NCBI GenBank assembly: GCA_964017045.1
Contig: OZ024807.1
Coordinates: 12,037,241 to 12,101,240 of the forward strand
Length of the DNA stretch: 64,000 nt
Reading direction: 5' to 3'
DNA from: Omphiscola glabra
Lineage: Eukaryota > Mollusca > Gastropoda > Lymnaeidae
The notes under the pieces were generated by a model that was not told the DNA's origin, did not search any database, and saw nothing but the letters and a program-made list of their open reading frames with translations. Below are positions 1 through 11,448 of this stretch, in pieces. How positions within the stretch are numbered: the stretch's first letter is position 1; the number at the start of each line of letters is the position of its first letter. Both the position numbers and the translations under genes were made by a program.

Positions 1-625
1 ATTTTTTCTTTGAGGAAAATCTTAGGAATAGTCAGAAATAATGTTTGTGTCTTCTTGAACAACCCAGGTTGGGAAACGCTGGATTTAAGATATAATTTTT
101 TTATTTTTTTTAAAAAACGCATGCAACATGTTACGACTCTGGCGGAGAGCGCGAAAACGATGCTTAGATTCGCCACTGCATTACTTAGTATTCTTACAGG
201 AGCTGCTGCTGTTTCAGGAGTAAAAGAACTGACCGTAGTTACCTTGTAAAGGCCAAAAAGTTTCGTGACTTTCGTCGTAATACAGAAGAACGTCCGGGGG
301 GGGGGGGGGGGGCGGTCTAGTCCTTGCTTTAGGTCATGTTGAAGAGGCCATTGGCTAGGACTTTAGGATTATTTACTCATGTCCTGTCCATTCATGTTAT
401 TATTTAGTCCCAGTAGCGTGTAGTTCCCATTCATTAGTAATGTATCCCTTCTGACGCTTTGTTTCTTGTCTTAACATTCAGAGTCGGATACTGTTGTTTT
501 TTTCCGGGCGTTAATATTTTGAAACGTTCGTTTTACACACAAAACAAACACAATTCTGCTATTTCTCTTCAAAAGCGTATTTCCCCATGAGAGGGAAACA
601 GCCTGGAGTCCTGCTGCGGAGTTTT
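1..625. other. no gene recognised; poly-G tract
   Basis: No convincing gene is seen. A 79-residue open frame near the left edge lacks any recognisable motif and is not called. A G run lies at about 296-312. The rest is AT-rich single-copy-looking sequence. Confidence 0.5.
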
Positions 626-930
626 GAGTCGCCAGATTAGCTCCACCGTCCTGGTGGCATTAGCAGGACTGGATGGAGTCGCCACATAAGCTCCACCGTC
701 CTGGTGGCATTAGCAGGACTGGATGGAGTCGCCAGATTAGCTCCACCGGCCTGGTGGCATTAGCAGGACTGGATGGAGTCGTCAGATAAGCTCCACCGGC
801 CTGGTGGCATTAGCAGGAAGGGACGATGTTTGGAGTCGCCAGATTAGCTCCATCGGCCTGGTGGCATTAGCAGGATTGGATGGAGTCGCCAGATAAGCTC
901 CACCGGCTTGGTGGCGCTAGCAGGACTGGT
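626..930. repeat. tandem array, 50 bp unit, about 6 copies
   Basis: The key word gagtcgccagattagctcc recurs at 626, 676, 726, 776, 833 and 883, a 50 bp period with one 57 bp step. Each unit holds an imperfect palindrome (ccacc...ggtgg) around a GGCC core, so single strands could form small hairpins. No coding potential is evident. Confidence 0.9.
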
Positions 931-1173
931 TGGTATAATCATTTCTGAAACGTTAATGATATTGATCGATCAGGCCATTACCAACCGGAGTTGTCACTTC
1001 CTCTCGACGCGCCCACTCGGACAAAGGCTACTTCACGCCACTGGTCACTCGGGGTATGGGCTATTGACCACGGACGCGTCAGACGCATCTGTCCGATGAC
1101 GTCATCAACAAACGCTTTGAAACCAAAACCCAAAGCTACGAGTGGAGCCCCGAAATCCCTTTTCGTCCTAAAA

Positions 1174-1351
1174 CAGTGGTTCTCAACCTTCCTAATGCCG
1201 CGACCCTTTATACAGTTCCTCATGTTGTAGCGACCCCCAACCACTAAATTAGTTTCGTTGCTACTTCATAACCGTAGAGTGTATGTGTTTTCAGATGGTC
1301 TTTGGCGACCCCTGTTAAATGGTCTTTCGACCCACAGGTTGAGAACCGCTA
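1174..1351 (+). mobile_element. SPIN-like nonautonomous hAT element
   Basis: The element starts with cagtggttctcaacc and ends with ggttgagaaccgct followed by a, which are near-perfect terminal inverted repeats. It is flanked by tcctaaaa (1166-1173) and tcctagaa (1352-1359), an 8 bp target-site duplication with one mismatch, as expected for hAT. The inner sequence (cttcctaatgccgcgaccc, then ttcgttgctacttcataac, then ggtctttggcgacccctg) matches what I remember of the SPIN (Space Invaders) consensus. It has no coding capacity and would be mobilised in trans. It has a few substitutions, so it is not brand new. Confidence 0.85.
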
Positions 1352-1711
1352 TCCTAGAAGAACATTTGCGGAATACTACAGAAAATGTTCAGAAATGATA
1401 ATTGAACTTTCTAAGAATGTTGTAGGAATCAAGCGCGGTCCTGTTTCGGGGCTCAGAAGCAACTTCAGGGAATAGTTGGAATAGTGCTTTGATTCTACGA
1501 CGGTGCGTTTTCTATACGATGTTGAGTTGACTATAACGGTGGGTTATTGAATTCGGAATGATGTGTTCTCGTCACAGAGTGTATGCAAACAGTGTGATGA
1601 GCTTTTAGCAATTCAAATCATTATTTTGAGATAGTAGGGCCTGGCAGAACTGGTGTTCTCGGGGGTGGTAGTGGGATTAACGGGGCCAATTATGACAGCG
1701 AATTTTTTATG
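1352..1711. other. no feature recognised
   Basis: Only the right copy of the SPIN target site lies here. I see no gene, terminal repeat or array. Confidence 0.5.
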
Positions 1712-1920
1712 TTCACACTGTATCGATATCTTCACTGTATCTATATATTCACTGTATCTATATCTTCACTGTATCTATATCTTCACTGTATCGATATCTT
1801 CACTGTAATGATATCTTCACTCTATCTATAACTTCACTGTATCGATATCTTCACTGTATCGATATCTTCACTGTATCGATATCTTCACTGTATCTATATA
1901 TTCACTGTATCGATATCTTC
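1712..1920. repeat. tandem array, 17 bp unit, about 12 copies
   Basis: The unit is close to ttcactgtatcgatatc, with frequent cga/cta exchange. The array is AT-rich and in places palindromic (atcgat, gatatc). Confidence 0.9.
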
Positions 1921-2026
1921 ATTTTAAAACATATCTAAAGTATATGCCGCTTTTATTAAGTCTATTTCAACGATACTCATCACTGCCATTAGAGACAATC
2001 GGTAGCAATGAATAGGGCTTACCATG

Positions 2027-2144
2027 TCTCCCTCTCCCAACTAAATGCCTCCCTCTCCGAACTAAATGCCTCCCTCTCCCAACTAAATGCCTCCCTCTCC
2101 CAACTAAATGTCTCCCTCTCCGAACTAAATGCCTCCCTCTCCCA
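2027..2144. repeat. tandem array, 21 bp unit, 5 to 6 copies
   Basis: The unit is a variant of ctaaatgcctccctctcc plus 3 bases. Because 21 is a multiple of three, the array leaves open frames on both strands (repeats of LNASLSQ and of GRGRHLV type). These are not taken as genes. Confidence 0.9.
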
Positions 2145-2930
2145 GCGTCCATACCCAGCAATATGGCCGTCCTTAGCCAACATGTTCACTCAACCACCAC
2201 GTCAAGTCATCCTCAAAATCGTTACCCCCCCCCCCCCCCCGCAGCCCCCACACACAAACCTAGCTTGACTTCACTTTACATTGACACCTCGATGATTTCT
2301 CGAACATTCCAAAGACAACACGGCTTTCAGAACACCGCTGTCTCCCAGAATTCTTTCTTTTGATCTGACAGCTCAAGATCAGATTTCATATCTGTCGAAG
2401 AGCACCCGCCATACGATGATGAGTTCTACGCGCGTGGGTCGCCATTTTCTGCCGACTTGGTCCCACTGAGGACACAGCGCGCATCGCCGGTGAAGTGTGA
2501 ACATCTCACAAACATACAAACAAGCGAGCGACGAAAAGAACCATCACCGGCGGGGCGCCGTGGGACGCTGGATACCGGGTGACCTGCTGATGTCACTTAC
2601 CTTTTGTTCAGTGACAGGTCAAGCACATAGCAGGTCGTGTTGGCTCACGCCGGCTTTGTTTTCACATCGATACGCGTCGTGCGCCGCCCTCCCCCCCCCC
2701 ACCCTCACCCAAAACCGCATTGGTGAATTCTGACTGGAACTCACACGACGTCAAGGCTACTTTTTTTTTTAAATGATGTGTACACAGAATTTATCGCTCA
2801 TCCGACCACGACATTCAATCAGAGAAATGCACGGCGACATTACCTCTTGTTTCGCTCTATCTTGAATTTATTATGCGACTCCATCACCAGGCTCACCTTT
2901 CTCATCACTCCGGCTTTTTTGGAAGCTTTT
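2145..2930. other. no gene; C-rich tracts
   Basis: C runs lie at about 2224-2240 and 2690-2700, and a T run at about 2761. Short open frames here show no family signature. Confidence 0.5.
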
Positions 2931-3203
2931 CTGAAACCGTGCAGTTCTCTTTTCAAAAGATTGGTGATATGAAACCTTGCAGTCGTCTTTTTAAAAGTTT
3001 GGTGATATGATACCTTGCAGTCCTCTTTCCACAAGTTTGGTGATGTGAAACCTTGCAGTCCTCTTTCCACAAGTTTGGTGATGTGAAACCTTGCAGTCCT
3101 CTTTCCACAAGTTTGGTGATGTGAAACCTTGCAGTCCTCTTTCCACAAGTTTGGTGATGTGAAACCTTGCAGTCCTCTTTTCACAAGTTTGGTGATATGA
3201 AAC
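2931..3203. repeat. tandem array, 38 bp unit, about 7 copies
   Basis: The unit contains gtttggtgatgtgaaacc followed by ttgcagtcctctttccacaa. Outer copies are more diverged than the middle ones, the usual pattern for unequal exchange. The minus strand is open through the array for over 100 residues, which is a repeat by-product. Confidence 0.92.
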
Positions 3204-3516
3204 CTCGAGTCAGAAAAAGCCCCCATTGTGCTCTGTGGAAATTGATGTAACATTCATCAACTTTTGTTGTATGGTCAATAATGTACTTTTTGTTGTTGTC
3301 AAAACAAATATTAACAAATGAGAATATCGATAAGAAACGTGGTGGGCTGACAGGCACAATTTCCTTCCACGCGGGGGACTTGATTCGTTCCACTGGATTC
3401 GTATAGCGCGGTTGCCACGGAACCTTTTCTGTCTGTCCGTCTGTGACATGGTGTCTTTTCTGTATGCCATTAAGGTCAGGCTTTTCTGGTGTCCATCTTT
3501 GACAGGATTTGGCAGG

Positions 3517-3775
3517 TAGAGGCCGACCGAATTTCTGTTTCGGCCCCGAAAGTTGCCATGTAATCAGTTTTTGGCGTGGTTACGGTTTCGGCCTCAACAG
3601 AAAAATTAAGTTTAGGTTGTTTTTCGGTTTCGGTCGAAAATGATATAGGTTTTCGACCGTGATGTCCTATTTGTCCAATATTTACTGAAATAAGATTAAT
3701 ATTAGTTCCGAGATACCTAGTTATATATCTTTCGGTTTCGGCGGTAACCATAAAATCTCATTCGGTCGGACTCCA
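3517..3775. mobile_element. MITE-like element with diverged terminal inverted repeats
   Basis: The left end (tagaggccgaccgaat, then tctgtttcggcc) is matched in inverse by the right end (tttcggtttcggcgg ... attcggtcggactcca). The interior is built from several ttcggtttcgg words. No convincing target-site duplication was found, so the boundaries are approximate. It resembles hAT-type MITEs of other animals with GTCGACCGATTTTCGG-like ends, but the superfamily is not proven. Confidence 0.55.
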
Positions 3776-3828
3776 GTGTTCACTGCATCTTCTTACGGTT
3801 ACGCATTTCTTCTATCTGTCAGTGACAT

Positions 3829-3897
3829 AGTGTGTTGTCTGCATCTCAGTGTGTTGTCTGCATCTCAGTGTGTTGTCTGCATCTCAGTGTGTTGTCC
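3829..3897. repeat. tandem repeat, 19 bp unit, 3 to 4 copies
   Basis: The unit is agtgtgttgtctgcatctc, repeated head to tail. Confidence 0.85.
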
Positions 3898-4003
3898 TTA
3901 CGTCTGTGAGTGACATGGTCTTTTATCTGCATCTTAATCCGGTTACTCTTTTCGTCTGACTTTGATATGGTGTGCTGTCTTCGTGTTAGTAGTGTTATGC
4001 GTG

Positions 4004-4092
4004 TCACCCTGTTTCATGCTTGGCACTCTGTATCATGCGTGTCACTCTGTCTCAGGCGTGTCACTCTGTATCAGGCGTGTCACTCTTTCCAT
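4004..4092. repeat. tandem repeat, about 19 bp unit, 4 to 5 copies
   Basis: The unit is close to cgtgtcactctgtctcagg with variants (atcatg, atcagg). It lies just downstream of the 19 bp array at 3829 but has a different sequence. Confidence 0.8.
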
Positions 4093-5189
4093 GAACAAAG
4101 TGTCACCTTTTCTGTTGGTTTCCCTCTGCACTTTGCCATTTCAACTTTGGACAATGATCGCCTTCACTACGATGATCTGAGATCCGGTTGTATCTCAAGT
4201 CGTTCTCCTCCCCCGCAATCTTCATCCACTTTCCACTTCTCCCCGCATCCATTAGTCAACGCCTCTTTTCACCTTTGACCTCCAGCTACAATATTTGCCG
4301 TTGCAAAGATGTTTACTTGTCTCCCAAACCCCCCCCCCCTTTCCATGTAGATTCAGAAAAATCAGACCTTTCTGTCATCCGTCAAAGTCATCAAAGTATG
4401 TCCCATGGATTTTGTCACACACATCTAGTTTACGCTCTTTGATTTTGTTCAGTAACTCTCACCGATTATGTACAAATAAAACACAGATGACCAAGTTTTT
4501 TGTTGGACGTGATGTTTTTAAATAATTCTTTTTGTACAACACAATCACAAAATAAACATTCACCAGTCTTTTCCCCTTCCAAGAAGCTCACATTCGGAAC
4601 GGGTATTATTTTTTTAATTTGTGTTTAAACATCATAGATCGACAGGGACCCAGGGCTTATTTCCACCAGAACACGCTATTCAGCTCAGATCGTTCCTGGT
4701 TCCTCGTCAGGCCGTTGGGTAGAGGGGAAAAGAAAAAAAAAATGCTAGTGGTCAGAGTGACAAGATGGTGACGCCCGCCCTTGGAGAAGACCACTAATTA
4801 AATCTTGGTTATGACGTCATCATTTTCTGTCGTCAAATTTTGCGCTGAACGGTCGACTAAGCTGGTGATTTCCGGGACTTTTGATTAGATCACGTGGTTT
4901 CCTGGGGGGAAAAAGGTGAGGTGAGGAGTGGGGTGAAGGGTGCTGGTGGGTGAAATTTAAAGAAAGGTGGTGGGAGGGTCGATAGAAGGCATTATCAGGT
5001 CGGTTTGGTTTGTTACAACGAATTTACCCTTTTTCTTTTGCAAATCTGTGTTACAGAATCTGCTTGGAAATTGTGTAGTACAAGAATTTGAATACAAGGG
5101 TTACATTGATAGTGACCGGGCTCTGACCTTTAAGTATTTTTAGTACTAGTGGAATAAGAATTAATCGACAATCTCTCTAAAATATGTTT
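4093..5189. other. no gene recognised
   Basis: Pyrimidine-rich sequence is followed by AT-rich sequence and a G-rich purine stretch at about 4908-4980. Short open frames carry no motif. I see no element ends. Confidence 0.45.
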
Positions 5190-5390
5190 TATTTAAACTC
5201 CTTTTTATTAACATCGCTTTTGTTTTTTGGCTGGCTTGTGGATAAAATCTTCAGCCGGCTAATTGACCCACTTCCCGTCAACATATCGAGCTGGAATTTT
5301 TGCACGGAAACTCGTTTCCGATGACAACACATCCGTTCAAATTTTCAGCCCCAACCTCCAAAAAAATCAAGCGGAAGCTGTAAGAAAGAT
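5190..5390 (+). repeat. dispersed repeat, copy 1 (pair with 47970-48165)
   Basis: The segment around cctttttattaac, then ggctaattgacccact, then atcgag and attttcagcccc matches in order a second segment at 47970-48165, in the same orientation and with many substitutions and small indels. Shared words are spread over about 170 bp. The family is not recognised. It could be part of a SINE, Helitron or LINE untranslated region. Confidence 0.7.
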
Positions 5391-5617
5391 GATGATACCG
5401 ATGACGCTGATTTCACGTAATAAAGTTGCCGATAACTGCGCTAAATGATCATCTTTTTTAAGAAGTATCTCAAGTGAATTCGGTGCGTAATATTTTCCCT
5501 TTAATATGTATATATATATATATTTAGTTTTTGTGCACGTTGCGTTAGTAAAGAGAAATTCGTTAACATGTATGTGTCCCGGAGTCAAATAACCTATAAA
5601 AGTAGTTGGTCTAAAGT

Positions 5618-5925
5618 CATGTATGGACTGTAAATATGTGGGTTAGATATTGACAATAAAGAAGTGAGTATGTGGGTCAAGTGTTAGCATCAGAAATCAA
5701 GACAGATAGGTTTGTTGGTCAGATGTTGACGATCCGTAGCTCAAATTTTAACAACAGATAAGGGAGGGGGGGAGACTGTGTGTTACCTTTCAGCAACAGA
5801 CGGTGGGGTCTGTGGGTCAGCTGTTAACAACATATAGTTGGGTCAGCTGTTAACAAAAGATAGTTGGGTCAGCTGTTAACAGCATGCTGTGGGTTCTGTG
5901 GGTCAGATGTCAACAACAAAACAGA
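5618..5925. repeat. degenerate tandem repeats around tgtgggtcag...gttaacaaca
   Basis: About ten irregular copies of a 23 to 30 bp unit carry gtgggtca and gtta(a)caacaga words. Spacing varies, so this is an old or slipping array. A G run lies at about 5764-5772. Confidence 0.65.
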
Positions 5926-6551
5926 TGTGTCTGAGGACTCCCATGTCAACATCACTCGGCTCGCTCGGTCTCACAAACAACATAAAGACAACCCCGACGA
6001 CAAACCAGATCACCAAACCAAACACAGAAAGTGAGAACTAAACAGCAACCATTAGGAGCTGTCTGTTCGGCCACCGGTTGTGATGGGCACCCGACCCTGT
6101 CGTGTGAGGCGGCTTTTCAATTATTTTCTGACCGGAGCGCCGTGCGAATAGCTGGCCAGTGGTGCAGACGTTGGAATGGTTCTAATTTTGGGCTTCCCTT
6201 GGCGAGTAAGGTTCTGGTGGGGGAGGGGGGAGTGCGGGGTTGTTTTTTTTTTTTTTTTTTTTCTTTCTTGGTTTTTGTTTTTTGAGGTAGGGGTGAAAGG
6301 GTCCTTTGGATAAAGACGCAAGAGCAATTTCCTCTGTTAGTTCGAGTGGAAATGGAATAGGGCCGGTGACTGAAGCTGTCAGCACCGTCAAAGGCCAGTC
6401 CATCGCCTCGGAGCTCCACCTCAAAGATCAAGTCTTCATCTCCGATGTATGTGGGATAAATCTCACCTAACCACACTGTTAAAAAAAAATATAATAATTA
6501 TGTCATGAGTGTGGTAATCTTACTTTACTTCAGCGGTCAGGAGATGGGATT
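5926..6551. other. no gene; long poly-T tract
   Basis: A T run of about 21 lies near 6242-6262. It produces the Lys-rich open frames on the minus strand, which are rejected. Confidence 0.5.
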
Positions 6552-6985
6552 TATTATTATTATTATTATTAGATAGTTTTATATAACTCAATACCCCAGC
6601 ATAGGGCTAGGCTCATTGCGCTTCACATAAAATTAGCAATTACAGAAACGAATACATTTAAAAACAACAATTGGTGAAAAGCTTGGCCTTACCACCCAAG
6701 TACTATCTACTCTTGTCTAGCCATGGACAGCACCCAGCAGAATCGAGTGTTGTTTATCAGTCAGAAAAAAAAAAGGGGGGGGGTGAGAATGAGTAAATAT
6801 ATTACAGTCTAAAGAGATTTGTCTTTATGGCAGTTTTGAAGGTTGTGATGGTCTTTGTATTTCTGATGTGTAATGGGAGAGAATTCCATTGTTTTGGGGC
6901 ACAGAAAGAGAAAGATCATTCACCATATGTTTTAGTACGTTCATGAAACATGGAACGGAGAAGTCGCAATCAAAATCTCATGGAA
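6552..6985 (-). mobile_element. probable non-LTR retroelement remnant with ATT tract
   Basis: The plus strand begins with an (ATT)n tract and then gttttatataactcaata ... ctcattgcgcttcaca. On the minus strand this reads as an end of the type gcgc...tatataaa followed by (AAT)n, a tail I associate with many invertebrate SINEs and LINEs. The body to about 6985 looks like decayed repeat sequence and contains the unusual phrase gagaattccattgttttggg. No intact ORF or target-site duplication was found. Confidence 0.4.
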
Positions 6986-7055
6986 TCAACTATAGAATAG
7001 GGTTGGAAGATATGGAATGAGGGATACCCTAAAGATTTGATTGGATGCTTAGGAG

Positions 7056-7427
7056 TTAGGGAGACTATTGGAAGTGAGGGAGACTATTAGTAGTGAGAGA
7101 GTCGATTAGGAGTAAGGGAGACTATTACGAGTGAGGTAGTCTATTAGGAGTGAGGGGAGACGATTAGGAGTGAGGGGGACTTTTAGGAGTGAGGGAGACT
7201 ATTAGTCATGAGAGAGTCTATTAGGAGTGGGGGAGACGATTGGGAGTGAGGGAGACTATTAGGAGTGAGGGAGACTATTAGGAGTGAGGTAGTCTATTAG
7301 GAGTGAGGGGGACTTTTAGGAGTGAGGGAGACTATTAGTCATGAGAGAGTGGTTTAGAAGTGAGGGAGACTATTAGGAGTGAGAGAATGGTTTAGAAGTG
7401 AGGGAGACTATTAGGAGTGAGGGAGAA
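7056..7427. repeat. tandem array, 19 bp unit, about 19 copies
   Basis: The unit is gagactattaggagtgagg. Variants (gtctatt, gtcatgagaga, acgattagg) are interspersed and form small higher-order groups of 2 to 4 units. Confidence 0.9.
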
Positions 7428-7675
7428 GTTACTGAGTGGTGCAGTCGCTAAGTAATGGAAAGGGGGGTGAATGTTTATGTACGTCAGCGTATGCCACTGT
7501 CCCTTGACTTAATGGAGGTTGTCACACCATCTCAGAGCTACTTTCTTAAGTTCAACTCCGAGGGCGAGGCGTTCCTTGCGAATGTATAGGTGGCCCCATC
7601 CTAATCTGTGCCGATGTCAATATCTGTCACTCTATGTATCGGTGTCAATATATGTCACTCTATGTATCGGTGTCA

Positions 7676-8341
7676 ATATATTGTATCAGATTGACAATGC
7701 ATGTTTGTATCAGATTGACAATGCATGTTTGTATCAGATTGACAATGCATGTTTGTATCAGATTGACAATGCATGTTTGTATTAGATTGACAATGCATGT
7801 TTGTATCAGATTGACAATGCATGTTTGTTTCAGATTGACAATGCATGTTTGTATCAGATTGACAATGCATGTTTGTATCAGATTGACAATGTATGTTTTT
7901 ATGTTTGTATCAGATTTACAATGCATGTTTGTATCAGATTGACAATGCATGTTTGTTTCAGATTGACAATGCATGTTTGTATCAGATTGACAATGCATGT
8001 TTGTTTCAGATTGACAATGCATGTTTGTTTCAGATTTACAATGCATGTTTGTATCAGATTGACAATGCATGTTTGTTTCAGATTGACAATGCATGTTTGT
8101 ATCAGATTGACAATGCATGTTTGTTTCAGATTGACAATGCATGTTTGTTTCAGATTGACAATGCATGTTTGTTTCAGATTGACTATGCATGTTTGTATCA
8201 GATTGACAATGCATGTTTGTATCAGATTGACAATGCATGTTTGTATCAGATTGACAATGCATGTTTGTATCAGATTGACAATGCATGTTTGTATCAGATT
8301 GACAATGCATGTTTGTATCAGATTGACAATGCATATTTGTA
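7676..8341. repeat. satellite-like array, 24 bp unit, about 27 copies
   Basis: The unit is tttgtatcagattgacaatg plus catg. Two recurring variants (tttgtttcag and tttacaatg) alternate. One interruption at about 7889-7912 gives a longer copy. Since 24 is a multiple of three, several frames on both strands stay open for 100 to 240 residues (repeating LYQIDNAC or MHCQSDTN). These are repeat artefacts. Confidence 0.95.
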
Positions 8342-8574
8342 TTGTATCAAGAGCTAAATCAAGAGTCCCCTTACAATTCCCTCTTCCGACTTCTTCAGCG
8401 CACTGGTTAGATGAACCCTTCTCCTGGTTACAGTCATCGACCTTCTGTATACACACATTGAAATATCCTTACCACCTGCTGTTTTCCCTGTCGGCCTCTC
8501 CATCCAATTTTCCTTTTTCCTTCAATCATTTTTAGACGAGCGTTTTTGTTTTTGTTTTTTTTTTAAATATTTTT

Positions 8575-8828
8575 TTTTCTTTCCTCGCTTCCTCTTCTCT
8601 CAGACTGAAACGCGTTTGATTTTCTTCTCACACATTCTCTTTCTATCTCTTTCTATCTCTCCCTCTCTTTCCCTATCTCTCTCCCTCCCTCTGTCTCTCC
8701 CCTCTCTACCTCTCTCCCCCTCTCTATCTCTCCCTCTCTCTCCCTCTCTCTCTCTCCCCGTCTCTCCCTCCCTTTCTTTCTACCTCTCTTTCTCGCAAAT
8801 TTCTCTCTCTCCATCCCTCCTTTCCAAT
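8575..8828. repeat. CT-rich low-complexity tract
   Basis: Imperfect ctctcc and tctctc microsatellite on the plus strand. It produces Ser/Leu-rich and Arg/Glu-rich spurious frames. Confidence 0.85.
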
Positions 8829-8829
8829 A

Positions 8830-9068
8830 ACCCATCTCTCCACACCAGCATCTAACTCTAACCCATCTCTCCACACCAGCATCTAACTCTAACCCATCTC
8901 TCCACACCAGCATCTAACTCTAACCCATCTCTCCACACCAGCATCTAACTCTAACCCATCTCTCCACACCAGCATCTAACTCTAACCCATCTCTCCACAC
9001 CAGCATCTAACTCTAACCCATCTCTCCACACCAGCATCTAACTCTAACCCATCTCACCACACCAGCAT
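8830..9068. repeat. tandem array, 31 bp unit, about 8 copies
   Basis: The unit is ccatctctccacaccagcat followed by ctaactctaac. Copies are nearly identical, so the array is young. It carries ctaactctaaccc, telomere-like only by chance. Confidence 0.93.
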
Positions 9069-10144
9069 CTATCCACATCGAAACTGACTACACCACACCA
9101 TTCAGGCACCTGCACTCCTTCTCTCAAATAAACTACTCACCACCTCCCTTCACCTTCTCTGGGTTGTTCATCGTTTTCTTCCTAACTCCCAAACCCTCTT
9201 TCTTTCGTTCGCTCGTTCTCTCTCATCTTCTCACCCCCTCCCCATATCTCCAGCTCCTCTCTGACTAGCGCGCACGAGCGCCTAGCCGGTGTATCTCGAG
9301 TAAAACAAGAGGAGGAAGGGGGGTGAGTGGGTTACAAGCCCTGGCAGCGAGCCCTTCGCTTCCCACGAGTCGTACCAAACCCCCGAGTCAGGTCCACCAC
9401 CACCAGCAGTGGCTGTCACAGTCAGCAGATGTACACGACAGTGTTATCAGTGACATGAGTTTCTGTGGTGTAGAACTGGGAAATTCTTGGGATTTCTGGC
9501 ACATTTCCTCTCTCTCTTGTATTGTATTTCAAGTTTTCAATCCACCTGATGTCAATAGAATGGTTTCCAGATAGTGCTTCATTTATGTTTGACTCAATTA
9601 ATTTTGAGGTAACGAGAATTCAGACAGCGTGTTTTTTTTTTTGTTGTTTTTTTTTGTTTTTTTTTTTAATTTTATTTTTATAAACTGCCTTAAAGATAAA
9701 TGTGTTTGTGACGAGTTTTTCGATTACAAAAGGTTTGTTTATAGAATGTGATATTTTCTGGATTAAAACTGGAGAATCATAAATTAAGTAAGGATATCAA
9801 TGGATATATTTGCGTGTTTTTTTTTCGGAACTATCTAAGATTTTTTTTTTTTTTAAATTAGTATATTATTGTTCATCGCAAAAGGCTGAATAACAACTGG
9901 ATCTATTTCCTACTTTAAGACGTCGCGTATTTGCCTAGGGTTAAAAAAATTAAACGTCTTACGACCCCACTCCATTTTATTTTCACCCCCCCCCCCCCAA
10001 ATTGCCCTATGACCTCAAACCATCGCTGTAGATGCACCACAGCTCTCTGTGTGAGGCCCTCTTTCACCAGACATTTTTTATTGGCAACTTTCTATTGGAA
10101 TTATAAGTTTTTTTGTTTTTTTTTAAACAGTCGTCACAGATTGA
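9069..10144. other. no gene; T-rich intergenic sequence
   Basis: Long T tracts lie at 9630-9670 and 9840-9854 and a C run near 9988-9998. No motif-bearing frame or element ends are seen. Confidence 0.5.
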
Positions 10145-10830
10145 TAACATGACAATGTAGACGCGGACATAACATGTAGACGCAGACCTAACATGTAGAC
10201 GCGGACATAACATGTAGACGCGGACATAACATGTAGACGCAGACCTAACATGTAGACGCGGACATAACTACGAAGACGCGGACATAACATGTAGATGCAG
10301 ACATAACATGTAGACGCGGACATAACATGTAGACGCAGACATAACATGTAGACGCGGACATAACATGTAGACGCAGACATAACATGTAGATGCGGACATA
10401 ACATGTAGACGCAGACATAACATGTAGACACAGACATAACATGTAGACACATACATAACATGTTGACACAGAAATAACATGTAGACACAGACATAACATG
10501 TAGACACATACATAACATGTAGACACAGAAATAACATGTAGACACAGAAATAACATGTAGACGCAGACATAACATGTAGACACACACATAACATGTAGAC
10601 ACACACATAACATGTTGACACAGAAATAACATGTTGACACAGACATAACATGTTGACACAGACATAACATGTTGACACAGACATAACATGTAGACGCAGA
10701 CATAACATGTAGACGCAGACATAACATGTTGACACGGACATAACATGTAGACACAGACATAACATTTAGACACACACATAACATGTAGACACAGACATAA
10801 CATGTAGACACAGACATAACATGTAGACAG
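10145..10830. repeat. satellite-like array, 19 bp unit, about 36 copies
   Basis: The unit is acatgtagacgcagacata. The left part carries gcgga/gcaga variants, the right part acaca/acaga and gttgac variants, so variants are spatially clustered. Minus-strand frames of up to 226 residues (CYVCVYML type) are by-products of three 19 bp units making a 57 bp codon cycle. Confidence 0.95.
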
Positions 10831-10986
10831 GGGATTATGGGTGGATGGCGTGTTAAAATTATTAATTATTTTTTACCGTCAGAATTCGAATAAATCTTTG
10901 GCGAACACCAGCAGTAGGCGATAAATTAAAATACAATTATTGCCTAAACCTTTAACATTCCACTTTAAATCTAGATACGTGACAGA

Positions 10987-11173
10987 CAGTGGCGTAGTGA
11001 GGGGGGCAAGGGGGGCATCATGCCCCGGGCGCTACTCACAAAGGGGCGCCAAATGGTATATTTTACTATAATATTGTATGGTTTTCGAATAGGGGGGGGG
11101 CGCTAAAAAGGTATTGGGGGGCGCTGAAAAGGTATTGTGCCCCCGGGCGCGAGTTAAGCTCGCTACGCCATTG
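10987..11173 (+). mobile_element. hAT-type MITE, family A, copy 1
   Basis: Ends are cagtggcgtagtgagg and its inverse ctcgctacgccattg. A perfect 8 bp target-site duplication gtgacaga flanks it (10979-10986 and 11174-11181). The interior is nearly identical to the copy at 38714-38881, except that this copy has an extra ggcgctgaaaaggtattg-like duplication. A related diverged copy is at 27381. Nonautonomous. Confidence 0.92.
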
Positions 11174-11181
11174 GTGACAGA

Positions 11182-11448
11182 TATTTTAAGCAACGCTTTC
11201 TGACAAGCCTTGGGGGGCATTCTTTACATTTTTTATTTTTTGTACTTAACCGCTAACAAATATTTGGCTGGCGGATCGCGTGTCGGAGGGGGAAAAAAAG
11301 TGGGGGGGGGGGGGTTGGTTTTGACTGGTTTGATGATTATTTTTGGTTTTATTCATTATTTTTTGTGTATGTGTGTGTTTTTTTTTTAACGATTTTAACC
11401 ACGTCTTGTACGATTCTGATTTCTATACGTCGTGTTTCGTGGATGCTA
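11182..11448. other. no gene; G/T-rich
   Basis: A G run lies at about 11303-11314 and T runs follow. No feature is recognised. Confidence 0.5.

Noticed and set aside
7660..8535. Open frames of 150 to 245 residues on both strands
   Set aside because: They lie in a 24 bp tandem array whose period is a multiple of three, so all frames without a stop in the unit stay open.
10123..10817. Minus-strand frames of 165 to 226 residues, Cys/Tyr/Val/Met-rich, membrane-like
   Set aside because: Produced by the 19 bp array. Hydrophobicity is a by-product of the unit.
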